Notes under the pieces: generated by a model
The model's database searches: none
What the model was told of the DNA's origin: nothing
What the model saw: only the letters and a program-made list of their open reading frames with translations
Program-made: the position numbers and the translations under genes
Source of the DNA: Hymenopellis radicata
Lineage: Eukaryota > Basidiomycota > Agaricomycetes > Agaricales > Physalacriaceae
NCBI GenBank assembly: GCA_015501595.1
Contig: JADNRX010000256.1
Location: 1 to 64,000 of the forward strand
Reading direction: 5' to 3'
Length of the DNA: 64,000 bases
In this document: positions 31,965-43,925 of the stretch, piece by piece
How the letters are laid out: the number at the start of each line of letters is the position of its first letter
How positions within the stretch are numbered: the first letter of the stretch is position 1

Positions 31965-33435
31965 ATGTCTAAGCACTATGCGACGCGCGGCGCCACCGTC
32001 CACATTGATCCGTCCTTAATGAAGCATACTCGGAAAGAGATTGAGGACGCCAAACGGGAAAAGGCGGAGGCCGAACAGCAGGAGAGGCAGCGTCAGAAGG
32101 ATGAAAAAACTGCTACCAAGGCAGCTCAGTCCGAGTCGCGACGACGAATAGCACGGGCACAGGATAAGCAGTCCGTCGCGAATAAAATCAATGAGTCTCT
32201 TCGACCCGATTTGCTCGAAGCTAATGTCGTTCCATCTATTCAGTCGACTGCCGCGACTTTGCCTACTGCACCTCCACAGCAACCATCCGCCGCTTCTCCA
32301 GACCCCGTAGCGGCTGCCATGACTGCACGTTCCCCCGAGTCACCAGAGGACAACTTCTTCACCGGCATGGATGATGTCAAGGATTTCGACGCTGAGATAG
32401 AGCAGGATGCGGATGTCGATATGGAGGGGGGTGACAGTGATTTTGGTCTTCTTCCTCATCTTCCACCAGAGACAGAGTCGGAGGGCAGCATGTACGGTGA
32501 GAGCGCCTTTCGTGATGATGACTCTGAGCCTAACGATGACCCCCATGTCGCCGTGGGCAATGATGATGACTCGTCGGGGCCTCTTAATCCCAAGTACGAC
32601 TCGGAGGACTCCGACGTCTATGAAGACAACGAGGAGGCAAGCGACGAGGAGGAGGATCCACTGGCAGACGATGTCGTGGCCAGCGAAGCCTAGGAACGGC
32701 CCAAGAAGAGGAAGAGGACCACCGCCGCGGCACCCATTATACCCACAGAATGACGCCTGCCGAGAAAGAAGAATATTACAAGTATTTGGCGTGGAAGGAG
32801 GCCCAGGACGCTATGAAGGCAAAGGGCGAGGCGGGCAAGAAAAGGAAGGAGAAATCGCTTGCCAAGAAGGTGAGCCACATTTTGCATCAAGAATACTCTA
32901 ACTTACCTCTAGGTTGCAAAATCGTCGACTCGCCGGTAAATCGAAGCAGCACGAGCTGCGCCAGCAAAGGCGCCGGCAAAGACGGTTACGGGAAACAAGC
33001 GAAAGGACGCCCAGCCTGAAGACAATGATCAGTTTGTATATTTTACCTTCGTTTGTGCCCTACTTACTTGTGTTTTCAGGCAAAAAAAGCGATCCAAGAA
33101 GAACGAACAAGGAGGCCTCTCCCCGGATTGGAAAAAGACGATTAATCGCTACCAAACCGAGGCAGCAGCATCCACAACCTCGCTTGGAGAAGTCGTCGGG
33201 GAGTTTGATGATGTGGAGAGTCCAGCAACTCTCTCCGCTGCTCGTGCCGGCGAGATCAAGGGAGGAAGCAAGGTATGTTATGGCATCGTTTACGTGCAAT
33301 ATCTGATCTACTCCGCGCTAGCGCCGACAACGTAACACGATAGCAATCATTCCCGCGGATGTCAAGGAAATCGGTGCCATGGTCTTCTTGTCGGCGAGGT
33401 ACACAGCCCCAGCGACATATAAACTACTCAGTTAG
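31965..33435 (+). pseudogene. Plavaka-associated second ORF, copy in block A'
   Basis: Same gene as 13670-15138. ATG at 31965; acidic/coiled first exon open to the TAG at 32691; a Lys-rich exon with donor at 32870; then an exon from 32913 with an internal TAA at 32937-32939; AARAAPAKAPAKTVTGNK; an intron ending TTTTCAG near 33079; then GGLSPDWKKTINRYQ in frame, GEIKGGSK, an intron, and a final exon RQRNTIAIIPADVKEIGAM ending at 33435. Both stops are shared with block A, so the gene was dead before the duplication, whereas the two frameshifts of block A are absent here. Confidence 0.6.
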
Positions 33436-33464
33436 ACGCTCGTGGAACGTAGTTGGAAGCTCAA

Positions 33465-34145
33465 GCATACCGATGTGAATTACTTCGTCGGCGTTCGCGT
33501 CGATGACAGGAACGAAATCCTAGGAATCGTTGGCCATTCGAGATCTCACTTTCAAAGGGTGAACCTACCATAGGATGCGCGTACAAATTCTCATGCTCGC
33601 TGAAACGGGCAAAAACCAGTGCTTGTACACATGTACATGTTGGATACGTTGGCTCTTCGGGAACCGGTCGTCGTATCCGATAGACCACCCATCACAATAG
33701 ATTTGTTCGGGAAGGATGCCTATAATAGAACCTGAGTCCCAAGATCCGCAACATGCAGTCGCGTTGACTGCCAAACATCCTTGGCAAGCTGCTGAACTCT
33801 GGCGTCGGCCTTGACAATCGCTTCACACGCTACGAGTTCTTCGACCGAAATCTGGGGTTGCACGCCCTCGGGAAGCTTCTCAAAAGTAAGAATTTCCCAC
33901 TTGTTGTCCTTGAACGCAAGGATGACATTGTAGGAGTGTCTGGAAATATTTGAAATTCTGTTCAAAGCATAGGGAATCGAGTAGACCTACCCATTAACAC
34001 AGTCAAGGAACTGAATTCATATCCAGATGAGCAGGAACGAGCCAACGACTTGAGAAGAGTTACGTACGTCCACTTCTGCCTTTCTGACGATCTGTGGGAA
34101 TTGTTCAAGCGCCGCGGGCCGCGGCGAATTCCCATGAGTGTTAAG
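33465..34145 (-). pseudogene. copper amine oxidase N-terminal exons, copy in block A'
   Basis: Same exons as 12960-13650. Here the third exon keeps its frame: LPEQIYCDGWSIGYDDRFP followed by KSQR, which matches the family and shows that block A lost one G. As in the other copy, the catalytic domain is absent. Confidence 0.82.
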
Positions 34146-34596
34146 AGCTGACTTTTGGATGACCAAGTATGTGCAATCAGTCCGACGTGTGTGATGTTCC
34201 CGAAATGCACGTAAAAGTGGCCAACATGAAGGGGGAAGGCAAGGACAAAGAAACACGATCGGGGGCACGTGACGCTGACGCTGGGGTCCATTTTGAGACA
34301 TTGGCAATTACTTCTCTCCGTGACGATAAGATGAGCTCTTCGAATTTTCAAGCGCAGTGGACGTGTAAATATAGGTGACGTGAGTACGATGTTCTCTGGG
34401 TTCTCTCCGCTGCTGAAGACGTACAGCGAAAATGCCTCTCGAAGCAAGTCGAACACCCACTCTACGAGTCAACTCCTCAAGCCTATCCCCGTAGGCGCAG
34501 AATATCTACAACCACAGTAAGAGGACTCTGCAACGTCGTCGTTTCTTGATCCAAGATGTTATCTTCTCGTAGTCCGAACAGTTGCATTCCTCCTAG

Positions 34597-34960
34597 ATGC
34601 ATCTTATATGGCTTATCCCAATGTTTCCCTTTCTGGCATCACTACCCCAAGAAATGCAATTGGACTCTGTAATCGGCGTAGCTCTTCCTGCCGTTGGAGA
34701 CGCCTTCTGTTTGTATCTCGCTCTCTACCAAGTTCTCCGGAGCAGGCTTTTCAGCTTACCATGGTATGTCGTCGGATTGATGGTACGCTCGTCTTTCCTC
34801 TGGTATTATTTATAGCTATATGACCTCCTGAAGCTTTTCTACATCGTCGTGGACGCTTTCATTGGTGTTGTTCCACTTGTGGGCGACTTTCTCGATGGCG
34901 TTCAAAGCGAATATATACAATGTTCGGTTACTTGAGAAGGAACTGACACGTAGCCGGTGG
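34597..34960 (+). pseudogene. DUF4112 fragment, copy in block A'
   Basis: Same fragment as 12150-12507, read on the plus strand: SVIGVALPAVGDAFCLYLA then VVDAFIGVVPLVGDFLDG, with the family tail FKANIYNVRLLE in the next frame. Confidence 0.72.
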
Positions 34961-36858
34961 GCTGCCGCGGTATGCATTTCCAGTCATACTGGCTAGACCC
35001 TCTGATCATCATCCTTTGCAGGTCATCGTACCACAGTCGACTGACTGGATTTCGCGACCGCGCAAAACTAATGCGAGTAGGTCTGAGTAGGTTTCGTGCT
35101 GCTCGATGGAAGGACATCTTTGGCTAATGTACGGTAAGTTTTTGACTTCTCCTAATTCCGTTGATTCCATAAACGTTTCCCCAAGATCCGCACCGGATCT
35201 CCCAGGTCTCGCGATGGCCTGAGGTGTCAGCGATCTCTGGGAGGGACAGAATGTACAAGGTTTATGTTCTAGTGGTCAGTGATTGAGCAACTGTCCACAA
35301 GAATATGCTTGAAGGTAGACAGACAAAATGTTTGGGTAATCTTCTGCATTCTCCGGTCCAGACGTTTCCTCGAGCGACTCAACGTGCGAGCTTCAAAGGA
35401 CAGGATCTTGAGCAGCATTGGCAATTTGTTGATTCTATGTCAAATGAGCTGCTGAAGTTTTCATACTTCACCGTCACCTCAGTCGCTTTAACCTCTTCAG
35501 TATACGAGTGCTCAAAATCAGCCGCCTCCCAATCCGTACCAGTTGTATACTCAATCGGCAACAGCGCATCAGAAACAACCTTGCCTCCCGTATCCTTACT
35601 TGCACTCCCATGGCTCATATACGGAATAATCACGAATCCCCTCACATCATCCGACCTCTGTGCCGCCATTAACAAAAGACTTTACTCGCTTCGTGAGAGT
35701 GGCGTTGCACTCACGTTGACATCCATCTGCGCCATTATGATCTCCTACATCAATGCTTCCCTCAATCACCACCACCATCATCATCGCACCAGTGCACCTC
35801 GACGAGAGCGCCGCTGCTCGTCAGGACGACTGCGTGGGTGTCACCTTGGCTTGTTGTGTGTCTGCAATGAAGGCGGAGGGACAGTCGCACCAGTACGCCT
35901 CGACGAGAGCGCCGCTGCTCGTCAGGAAAACTGCGTGGGTGTCGCCTTGGCGGGTTGTCTGTCTGGTGCAATGGGGGAGCGTCAGAGTCCACCTCGAGTA
36001 GGATAGCACTCCTCACCAGGACCGCGGCAGTCTGTGAGTCGTGTGCTGCTGGAGCGACGAGGCCAGCTTGATAGGAGGCCATCTGCGGGCTGTCACGGGC
36101 GTTGACGAGGACGATTGGGGTCTAAACCGCACGAGGAATGTCTCCTTGGTCTGCGGCTTCTGTTTCAAGGCGGCGAAGACAGAGCAGGCGGCCAGCGAAG
36201 GCGCGCAATCCTGCGGTTGTATTTACTTCTTGAAAATAGGCGCTGTTGTCCTCGGAATGTTGGTGTGCTCGTTATGAGGACACTGTTGAGCCACGGATGA
36301 TTATACGGCTCTGGCTCTGCGGGGATTCGGCAAGTTATGATGATAGTTGTGCCCTTGTCTTAAAAACATTCAATCCGGCTTATTGGGATGGCTGCCATGG
36401 GGTCTGGTAGTCGTCCGTCACTCATCACGCAGTGTATGCAGGCGACGGCAACTTGAGTGCCCACTCAAATGTGACATTGCTTTGGTGGCCGCGGGCGTGT
36501 GGCCGGGACACGCGAGCGCGGAAGCACGACTGGAACTATAAAGTTACAGGAGTGTTAGCCCCAACTCATACTCATACTCATACTCAGGTTCGTGACCTTC
36601 TGGTGTCATCTGCCAACCGCTGGCATATGCATGCATGTCTAATATCATCACCGTTCAGAGATGTACCTCATGCTCAGAAGCTTGGATAGAGCGGGAGCTC
36701 TCTGTTTGGGCAGTACTGTCCAGCAACTCACACGTATCGGCTCTCACCTTCCATCTCATGATTCATCATTATTGCTTGCAATACTTATCAGCACGACAAC
36801 GAAATATGATCAGATCTGAATCACAGGTCTTTCGCCTTCCTTCTCAACCTGTGCCGTC

Positions 36859-37553
36859 GTGACCCGGTGGATCATGATGGGTCTGCTCAGCTCTGCCAGT
36901 TCCCATTGCCGCGGGTTTGTTGTGCCCAACAATAAACAGCGCAACGACATCGTACCACCACTACGAATGATTATTCACGGCGAAGGAGGCACAGAGAAAT
37001 CGCGTGTTATACAGACAATCACGAAGATGTTCGAATCGCGTGGAGTAGCATCATGGTTGCTCAAGGCTGCCTACACCGGGATCGCGGCATCACTTGTTGA
37101 CTGAAAGACATTGCACAATATTGGGAGTATACCTATTAATCAGTCAGCCGAGCGAAAAGAAAAAGCGATAAGTAATAAAAAGAAGAAAAAGCTATAGAAG
37201 TTTTAGGTTTCGTACTGCTACCTATCATCGAGAATGCTCCATGATCGCAAAAACGTTCCTGGCCGAGCTAGAGAAGAACATCAGCGTTGGAAAGGGCGAA
37301 GCGAATGGGAAGACCTTTGGAGGTATTGCTGTGATCCTGCTCAGAGATTTCCATTAGTTCCCGCCTGTTGCGAGTGGTAAAACGAGCCGCTGTATATGCC
37401 AGTGAGTCTTGTCCACGACTCGCTAGAGCAACAGGTTTGGCGCACGCGTAACGAGGAATTCTCAACAGCCGTGATCCTGAAAGAGCAGATGAGGGTTGTG
37501 GATCAGGAGTGGAAGGAAATGCTCTCACGTTTACGCTACGTCTCTGCAGCATG
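36859..37553 (+). pseudogene. PIF1-like (Helitron-type) helicase remnant, copy 2
   Basis: Identical in sequence and in stops to the copy at 4361-5056 (GEGGTEKS Walker A), apart from one A fewer in an a-run near 37380. Both were dead before duplication. Confidence 0.75.
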
Positions 37554-37760
37554 AGCGTCTACGGCTCGAGCGACGCTGGCCGAACCATCTGAGTGTCGAA
37601 ATCGAACGTGTCCGGGATTGGCGCCGGTATGCCAATATCGGGCAAATTGTTGACCATTATAGACGACTAACGACGGGCGACAGACGGACAATTTACGGGA
37701 GTTTCTACGGAGGTCATGAAAAGTTGGTTGAGAAGGCGTGGTAGAAACTCGCATCCGAGC

Positions 37761-38399
37761 TCAAAGAAACAGAGAACATGGGTAGATAGTATCCCGTAGA
37801 CGTAGCGAGATGTGAGGTACGGATGGGAGCCATTGCGGTGAGAGGGCAGGAGGAACTTCGGGCAAAGTTGAAATCCAAGCGGCATCGTCTAAGTCAACTG
37901 CCCTGAACGAACGCTCGTCTCTCAGTCTATTAATATTATCAATGTTCACTCTGCTGCTTGCCAAGTAGATAGAGTCCATTGGGTGAATGAGCGTCTTGTG
38001 AACGGTAGTGGCGTCGTGGACATGACTTGAGTGGTTGTCCGAAGCCTCAAATAACGTCGGCAAGAAAGACGGCGGCTGACAAGGATAGTCAATGGCGGGC
38101 GGGAAGGCCGAGGCTAAGCGAACATGAGGCGAACCGGTTCTTATGTCGAGTCGGTGAGAGAAACGCGGAGAGAAAGGGTAGGTCACCTGGTCGATTAAGT
38201 TGAAATCACATCTGCGACGCTGGAAAAGCCTTAGACAGAGCCATCGCCGTGACGAACGGAGCTGAAAGACGCGCGGCGAACGACTGGATTTAGGGAGGCG
38301 ACGTTGGAGTATAGGAGCTGAAGCGTAAACCACGAGCTGCGAAGACGCCTGGGCCTGAACGTGTAGTGGCCAGCAGGGCGACGGTGTTAGGCAAACCAA
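37761..38399 (-). other. 212-codon open frame of unknown meaning, copy 2
   Basis: Identical to the frame at 5264-5902; see there. Confidence 0.2.
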
Positions 38400-39400
38400 T
38401 CAAAGACAGCGATTAAAATCTACACGATTTTTGTCCTAACGCCTTCAAAAGACAGCTCTCCAAACCAAGCAGACAAAAGCTCGATAGCGAGCCGAGCGTT
38501 TATTGAGCTCGTCGCCAAATCAATGCAAACAAGCGCTTTTCACACTACAACACTTCACGCTGCGCAGTTTCCGTATGGACTCACTCTTCCGGGCGCTGCT
38601 GCTGAAGGCACCCCCTCCAGGTCTTTCCCATGAAAATAAATTTGAGGTTTTATTTCCACCCTCACCCCTGGTGCCAACTAACGGTTAGAGCTAGTTCGTC
38701 AAGAGAGGTGTTGGCCTTGAAACAGCTTTGCAGCTGTTCAGGAAAGTTAAAAAAATGGACAAGAACTCATCTTGGCGTTCTCGTGCCAACTGTCTGGTGG
38801 GCTTCTTGCTGTCCAAACACGCCATCTCATGAAGATCAGATCTGCCTCAAAGATACGACCAAACCCGTATTCATTCTTTCATGTCCTTGCCTTGAACAAT
38901 TATATGACATGGTATGAGGTTTGTTTTCCCAATTTACATCAGAGGTGACTTTCCTGCCCAGGATTGTCTTCAAAAAGCTTGGGACAACGGTACTCCATCA
39001 TTGAGGCAACGTTGTACGTGTCCGCGCTGTCTTCCTATACCTCTGGCCAATCATATTAGGTCCAACTTGCCAACAGAAAGTCTGGCTTGTTCACTTTGAC
39101 TGGATATCTACCAATCGCGCAGAGCAACTCACTGCTCGTCACATCAAAAAACAAATGCGCAAGTGTCGTAACCACCACCGAAACGGAAAGGTCCAGGCTA
39201 AGGTGGCCCTGCAACTCTCCGCCGATATTGATGAGAGGCCGCTAGGGTCTACGGTGGATATGTGCTCCCTGCAGGATATCGCTGCGCTCAGTCGTGCAGT
39301 GGATTTGGTTTGATTGGCCCATTGAATCAACCCACAGTATTAGACCATTAGGGGGAAAAAGTAGACAATCCATTTCGTTATTGTCGGAGTTTTAATTTCA

Positions 39401-39957
39401 TTTTAAATTTCTGTACATCAGACGCACTGCTTTTTCCCGATCGTAGTGCGCCTGAACCATATGACTTCGGCGCGCCGCCTGATGCAGAATTCTTTGTTGA
39501 TGGCATTGCAGACCACGAGTGGCGTCGAACAAAGATCTGGTTCCACATCCGGTAGATGTCAGGCAATGAGACATTTGAGCCTCGAGGGCACTTGATGAGT
39601 ATCTTAAATTGAAAGGTGTCGTGAATGGGAGGACTTGCCAAAGCCTGCCCGTGCAACACCGAAAACACCTGTGAAACGCGCCCGAGTGCGTAAAACGGGA
39701 TAAACCTAAAAGTGGTGGTAATACTGCCCGTGGTGGCTGTGTCGTTCAAAGAATCATGGATCGGAATGATTCTGCTCGCGACGCACGGGTGGCTGCAGAA
39801 GCGATGAGTTCTGATTTTTGCCTGGTGTACGACATGAGGACGGTGTGTTAGCCAGGTGGAACTTGACTCACAGCGCGGCAAGTCGGGACTTCAAATAGTT
39901 TCAAGCGGGGTGATAGCAGTGTCGTGCTGAATTCACCCAGCTTACTGTCCTTTATGT
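39401..39957. other. intergenic, probable transposon debris
   Basis: The minus-strand frame 39378-39881 (167 codons) has no recognisable domain. On the plus strand short protein-like pieces (DSARDARVAAEAMSSDFCLV) suggest a decayed ORF continuing into the next feature. Confidence 0.3.
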
Positions 39958-41285
39958 CGTCGTCGAACTTTCTCCGAGGTGGTGCACGTGGTACCACGTT
40001 TCGTGGTGCTGATGGGCGTGGTCGCGGTCGATGGCGGTGGTCGTGGCGGTACGGGTTCCTCCTCGTTCCGTCCCGACTATCGTATGCCCCAGCTGGCTTT
40101 CGAGTACAACAGTCGTTGCGGGGTTATAAGTCATCCTTCGGGGGACTGTAAGATCTGCGACGACTACCGAGTGTATTTGAACGAACCACAGGAGAGGCGG
40201 GAACCCACCTTTATCGCAGCAAGGGATGCACAATATGCGAATGAAGTTATTGCTCGAGTCGAGCACGACATTCAGCAGTTGCGATCCGAGAACGCGAATC
40301 TTGCCACATCGTCTCGCGCAGACGTGCCGGAGCCAGCCTACTGCACACCCTAAGATGGTCGCAGACGCGATTACCTTGGCCAAGCAGTACGTTGGCGACG
40401 ATGCGGGACTGGCAGAGGAACAGGCCCTGCCAGACATCATTATGGTGTATGGCGAGGATCCGGCTAAGTCCCCGTTCGACGTGCTGAAGGCACCCAGGCG
40501 TTGGCGTACCTTGTTCCAGCGGCGGATCGCGTATCGCGACAAGAGGACCGGCCTACGGGAAACAGCGGTGACGGTCGCTATAGTGGAGTTCCTTGACTAT
40601 ATTCCCGGATCCAGTGTTTCCGGATGACTTGGAGAAAGCGAAGGCGCTATTGCGCGGACCCCGGGCAACTACACCCCCAAACGCTGACCCAGCGGAATTC
40701 CGCTGGGTGACGGTGAGTGCTGAAATTGGCAAGTCCTGGACTTGGAGGAATTTTCAGCCCGGTCGACACATGTGCAAGCAAGAGATACTAGACTCGAGCC
40801 AGTCCCATTCAAAAACTTGATGACAGTCGATCAAGTTACATATCGGTATATGCTTGATCGACTATCATCAAGCGTTCCGATTGTGCTGGTTCGAGTCTAA
40901 AGACCTGTGCCGAAACCTCCAGCGGTCTGCTAGCGTTGAGCCCACAAGAATCCAGGGATTGCCAATTCACGAGAATCCAGCTGGCCCTCCAGTGTACTCC
41001 CAGCAAAACACACGCTGGAAACTCACGGTCCGATCACCCAGCGGAATTCCGCTGGGTCAGCGTTTGGGGGTGTACGAGGCATACTTCCTGTTGCAGGCAG
41101 TACTATGGCTGACTGAGTGGGAATTTGGGAATTCCGCGACGAACGGCACGATTTCACTCACCCGAGCACTGAAACATGTGGGCGCGGAGAGCGCAAAGGG
41201 TTTTCCTAGGTGGCATCAGGCTCGCGGCTGCTTACCTTTTCGGTCAACCACCAGTTCAAGAAGGTCAAACGACGCGACTCGGTGA
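39958..41285 (+). pseudogene. repeat-type ORF with Gly/Arg-rich N-terminus, split by a MITE
   Basis: The reading runs SSNFLRGGARGTTFRGADGR, a frameshift, GGGRGGTGSSSFRPDYRMPQ, CGVISHPSGDCKICDDYRVY, EPQERREPTFIAARDAQYAN, VEHDIQQLRSENANL, a stop or shift near 40350, then KQYVGDDAGLAEEQALPDII, RIAYRDKRTGLRET and FLDYIPGSS. Proteins with an RGG start, a hPTGDCxxC motif and an ERR-P-T-ARDAQYA-V-R segment recur in agaricomycete genomes near transposons; their role is unknown to me. After one stop (TGA near 40625) the frame continues into the 401-bp hairpin element; removing that element and one TA restores the same frame on the far side (YEAYFLLQAVLWLTEWEF). Several stops: dead. Confidence 0.5.
40672..41072. 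mobile_element. 401-bp hairpin MITE with TA target duplication
   Basis: Terminal inverted repeats of at least 38 bp begin cacccccaaacgctgaccca and are perfect; they contain the palindrome cccagcggaattccgctggg. The flanks are TA at 40670-40671 and 41073-41074, as made by Tc1/mariner-type and some related transposases. The two halves remain partly complementary to the centre (cttgatgacagtcgatcaag versus cttgatcgactatcatcaag, near 40817-40876), so the whole element can fold back. No coding capacity. Confidence 0.85.
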
Positions 41286-41901
41286 ATTCCACGGCCGACG
41301 AGTGAGATATTGCCGTATGGGTGGCGGGAACTGCCTGCATCGATCAGGCTTCAAGAATCTACGTCTCCGATACAAGGGTTTCGATGCACGGCGGCGCTTA
41401 CTGGCCGAGGTAGAGGAAGCGGGATGGATCAGGTGGAACGAATATGGTTTGGGTCGGGTTGGGGGTGTACAGCAAAATCGAGCTTCATATGATGTGTCGG
41501 GTGAGAAGTCGTTAAGTAAGGAACAGTTGGTATTGAGCGAAAGATGGTAGCAGCAGCGGTGGGGTGGGAGATTCCTCAGAATGGTCCAAGTGAGACCTTC
41601 CATGTAATAGAATATTTTTTCTAGTTGCAGCACAAGGCGGGTGCGTAATTGTGCGGTACCAGCAGCAGGTCGAGCTGAACGCGTCAGTCAGAGAGCACCT
41701 GCCTTCCCAATGCGGCAGCATCTCCATTCAGAGAGAGACTACCATATCCGGCCCCGAGGTGACCGAAGGTCGAGCTAGACTAGTATATTCAATTTTTTCC
41801 CTCCCCATATAAAAAAAATTTGACATATATGAAGGCTGACTAGGGAGACTACCGCTTCATGGCAGTTGAAACATTCGAAATTTCCACCCTTGTATCGTAC
41901 T
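41286..41901. other. no gene recognised
   Basis: Open frames around 41265-41633 lack recognisable domains. An a/t-rich stretch at 41788-41830 precedes the hAT fragment. Confidence 0.35.
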
Positions 41902-42070
41902 GTGTTAGATGTCATCAGGCATCATTGCGAGCGTGTTTTCTCTTCGAGCAAGGAGATGGACACGCTTATAAGGAAGCAGTAGGTCGCATGGGCGTTGAAC
42001 GACAGCAGTGCTTGCTGCTTCATCGTGCGCGAATTCAAGCATCTGTATGCAGTCTCGAGTTTCTTCTCGT
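41902..42070 (+). pseudogene. hAT-type transposase C-terminal fragment
   Basis: The frame reads VLDVIRHHCERVFSSSKEMD then TLIRK before a stop. The CERVFSSSKxxDTxRR pattern marks the hAT dimerisation region at the C-terminus of hAT transposases, here followed by degenerate continuation (VREFKHLYAVSS). The catalytic domain is absent. Confidence 0.75.
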
Positions 42071-42607
42071 CTCCTGAGTGATGCAGCAAAGACATCAGAC
42101 ACGGAGGCTCCCTTCGCATTGGGATCCTTCTGCTTTGCGGTTAGACCCCAAAGCAGACGGACGTAAGACGTAATAATAATTTGAGGTGGAAGCTGTGTTG
42201 CAGTTGTGCGGATGCTGTCCCATTGTAGGCCTTCAACTGTACAGTCAAACGAGAACCGAGATGCATATTCCGATGTACTGTACATACGATGGTCTTTGAG
42301 AACAATAGCAAGATAGGTATCGCAATAAGTAGGACTGAGAAGGAAATAAGAGAATAAGCAGAACAGCGGCCCAAGAGTGACGACGAGTAAGGATGGTCTG
42401 AGTGTCTGTACCAGGTAAATCCTCTACACCATTTTGAAATGTTCTGGAGTTTCAGTGGTTATGGGAGTGAAGGCGGCGAATTCTTCATCCGTATCGCAAT
42501 CGTAGTGCAAGCGCCATTGTTCCCGCACATAATACTGTGTGACGATTTAGTGCCGTAAAGGAATTCAAATGGGAGCACAGTACTTTCGCTGTTCACTAGT
42601 AAGAAGT
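42071..42607. other. intergenic / 3' region of the coiled-coil gene
   Basis: No gene recognised. Minus frames 41905-42374 have no family pattern. Confidence 0.35.
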
Positions 42608-43925
42608 TCATTCTGTCGATCCTTCTCCTCCTCTGGGGACGGAGGTAGTCGACGGAGCCGTTGACGCTGGGGTAGATGTCGGGACGGAGGTAGACGACGA
42701 AGCCGTCTGAGAGGCAGATGACGCTGTCGGGACGGAGGTAGACGACGAAGCCGTCTGAGAGGTAGATGATGCTGGAGTAGATGTGGGAACCGTGGTAGAG
42801 GATTGAGGGTGAGAATCCATGTCCATTGAATCTGTAGTCGCAGAGAAGGCTTTCTGAATTTGAATAGGAAGAACAGGAAGTGCGCTGGAGATGGGAACTT
42901 CAGAAAACCTATTGCGACGTCGTGGAGCACGAAGGGATCCAGTGCTACTGCTAGCCTTTATAAAAACATCAGAAGCATCCTACTAGCTTTCAGAGAAATA
43001 AGGTACCACAAGTCGATTTTGAAGGCTATCAATCTCCAACTTGCGATCATTCTATGGACAATGTAAAGCTAAAACCCCTACAGAAAAGGAACTCTTACCA
43101 GTGTCTTCTTCAAAGCTGTGATCTCGCGACTGTGTGTTTCTTTCAGGGAGGTCAATTCCTGTGAATGCGCAAATGTTACTGCCTCGCTCTTCCTCTGATG
43201 CTCGGCTTGTAGTTTGTTCCTTTCCTCTAACAGCGCAGCATGATACTCCGCCTTCAGAACAGCCATCCGGTTCTCTTGATCCATATTTCTGGCATCAGAT
43301 TCCCGTCGTTGCTGAGGTTTGGTGAATATGAAGAATTGACATTGGTCAGGAAGCATACCTTCTCCAGAGCTGACTCCCGCTGACACGATTGGAGGAATAA
43401 AATTAGGAGAGACTGAAAAGGTGTACTTTAGCGCACTTACGTTAATTTCATACTCCACAATGGATTGCTCTAGGCCGTCAATTTGCTGAAGAGCAGTCTC
43501 TAGTTGGTGATGAGCCGCCCCGAGCTCAGCTTGAGAAATTATAAGAAGGTCTTTAAGATCGTGGCCCTCCATATCGACATCTTCGTCCAGGTTGTCGTTA
43601 CCTCGAATCATCTCATACAAGCGCTGGTTCTCTTCATTGAGTCGCTTACACCTCAAGTCGGCGGCTTGATACATGCGCTCCAGGCGCTCGAGCTTGGGAT
43701 TTCGTACAGTCTTTTTATGAGGCTCCTGTGGAGCAGGAGGAGATAACTGAAACAGGCTTAGCATCAAACACTCGGACGTGTAAAAGACGTACTGCACGTG
43801 GCGTGGCAGCCCCAGATACCTGCACGATACGTATTTTGGATGGGCCCTGCTGAGTTGAAATGAATTTTTTTTATGGAAGTGAAAATGAGTCTGACCTGGG
43901 AGGGAGCATCGTTATGCTCTGACAT
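42608..43925 (-). CDS. coiled-coil protein of unknown function
   Basis: Join (minus): 43925-43896, 43846-43820, 43746-43441, 43311-43099, 43051-43007, 42955-42608; about 322 residues, all joins in phase. It begins MSEHNDAPSQ with short first exons, then a long charged coiled coil (RLERMYQAADLRCKRLNEEN, ELGAAHHQLETALQQIDGLE, YHAALLEERNKLQAEHQRKS, LTSLKETHSREITALKKTL). It ends in a Ser/Thr/Pro tail with a 16-residue tandem repeat (SQTASSSTSVPTASSA). The 129-nt segment 43312-43440 is open in frame; I treat it as an intron (GTAAGT donor, CTCAG acceptor) because it interrupts the heptads. No family recognised; the lack of damage and several good introns suggest a live gene. Confidence 0.7.

Larger units (their letters stand above)
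31530..36628 (-). repeat. duplicated block A', inverted copy of 10477-15575
   Basis: The same 5.1-kb sequence as block A in reverse orientation. At 31530 it is joined to an FGGY kinase fragment; at 36628 it is joined directly to block B' with the four bases atat shared by both blocks. It retains the open frame at three positions where block A carries a one-base shift (copper amine oxidase and second ORF), but has lost one C in the Plavaka frame. Confidence 0.92.
36625..39400 (+). repeat. duplicated block B', direct copy of 4127-6930
   Basis: Directly abuts block A'. Near-identical to block B up to about 38630, then clearly diverged (substitutions at cacaataaa/gaaaataaa-type positions and small indels) to about 39400. 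Confidence 0.85.

Noticed and set aside
40887..40900. tRNA-like ggttcgagtc
   Set aside because: It lies in the arm of the 401-bp hairpin MITE, and no acceptor or anticodon arm can be built around it.
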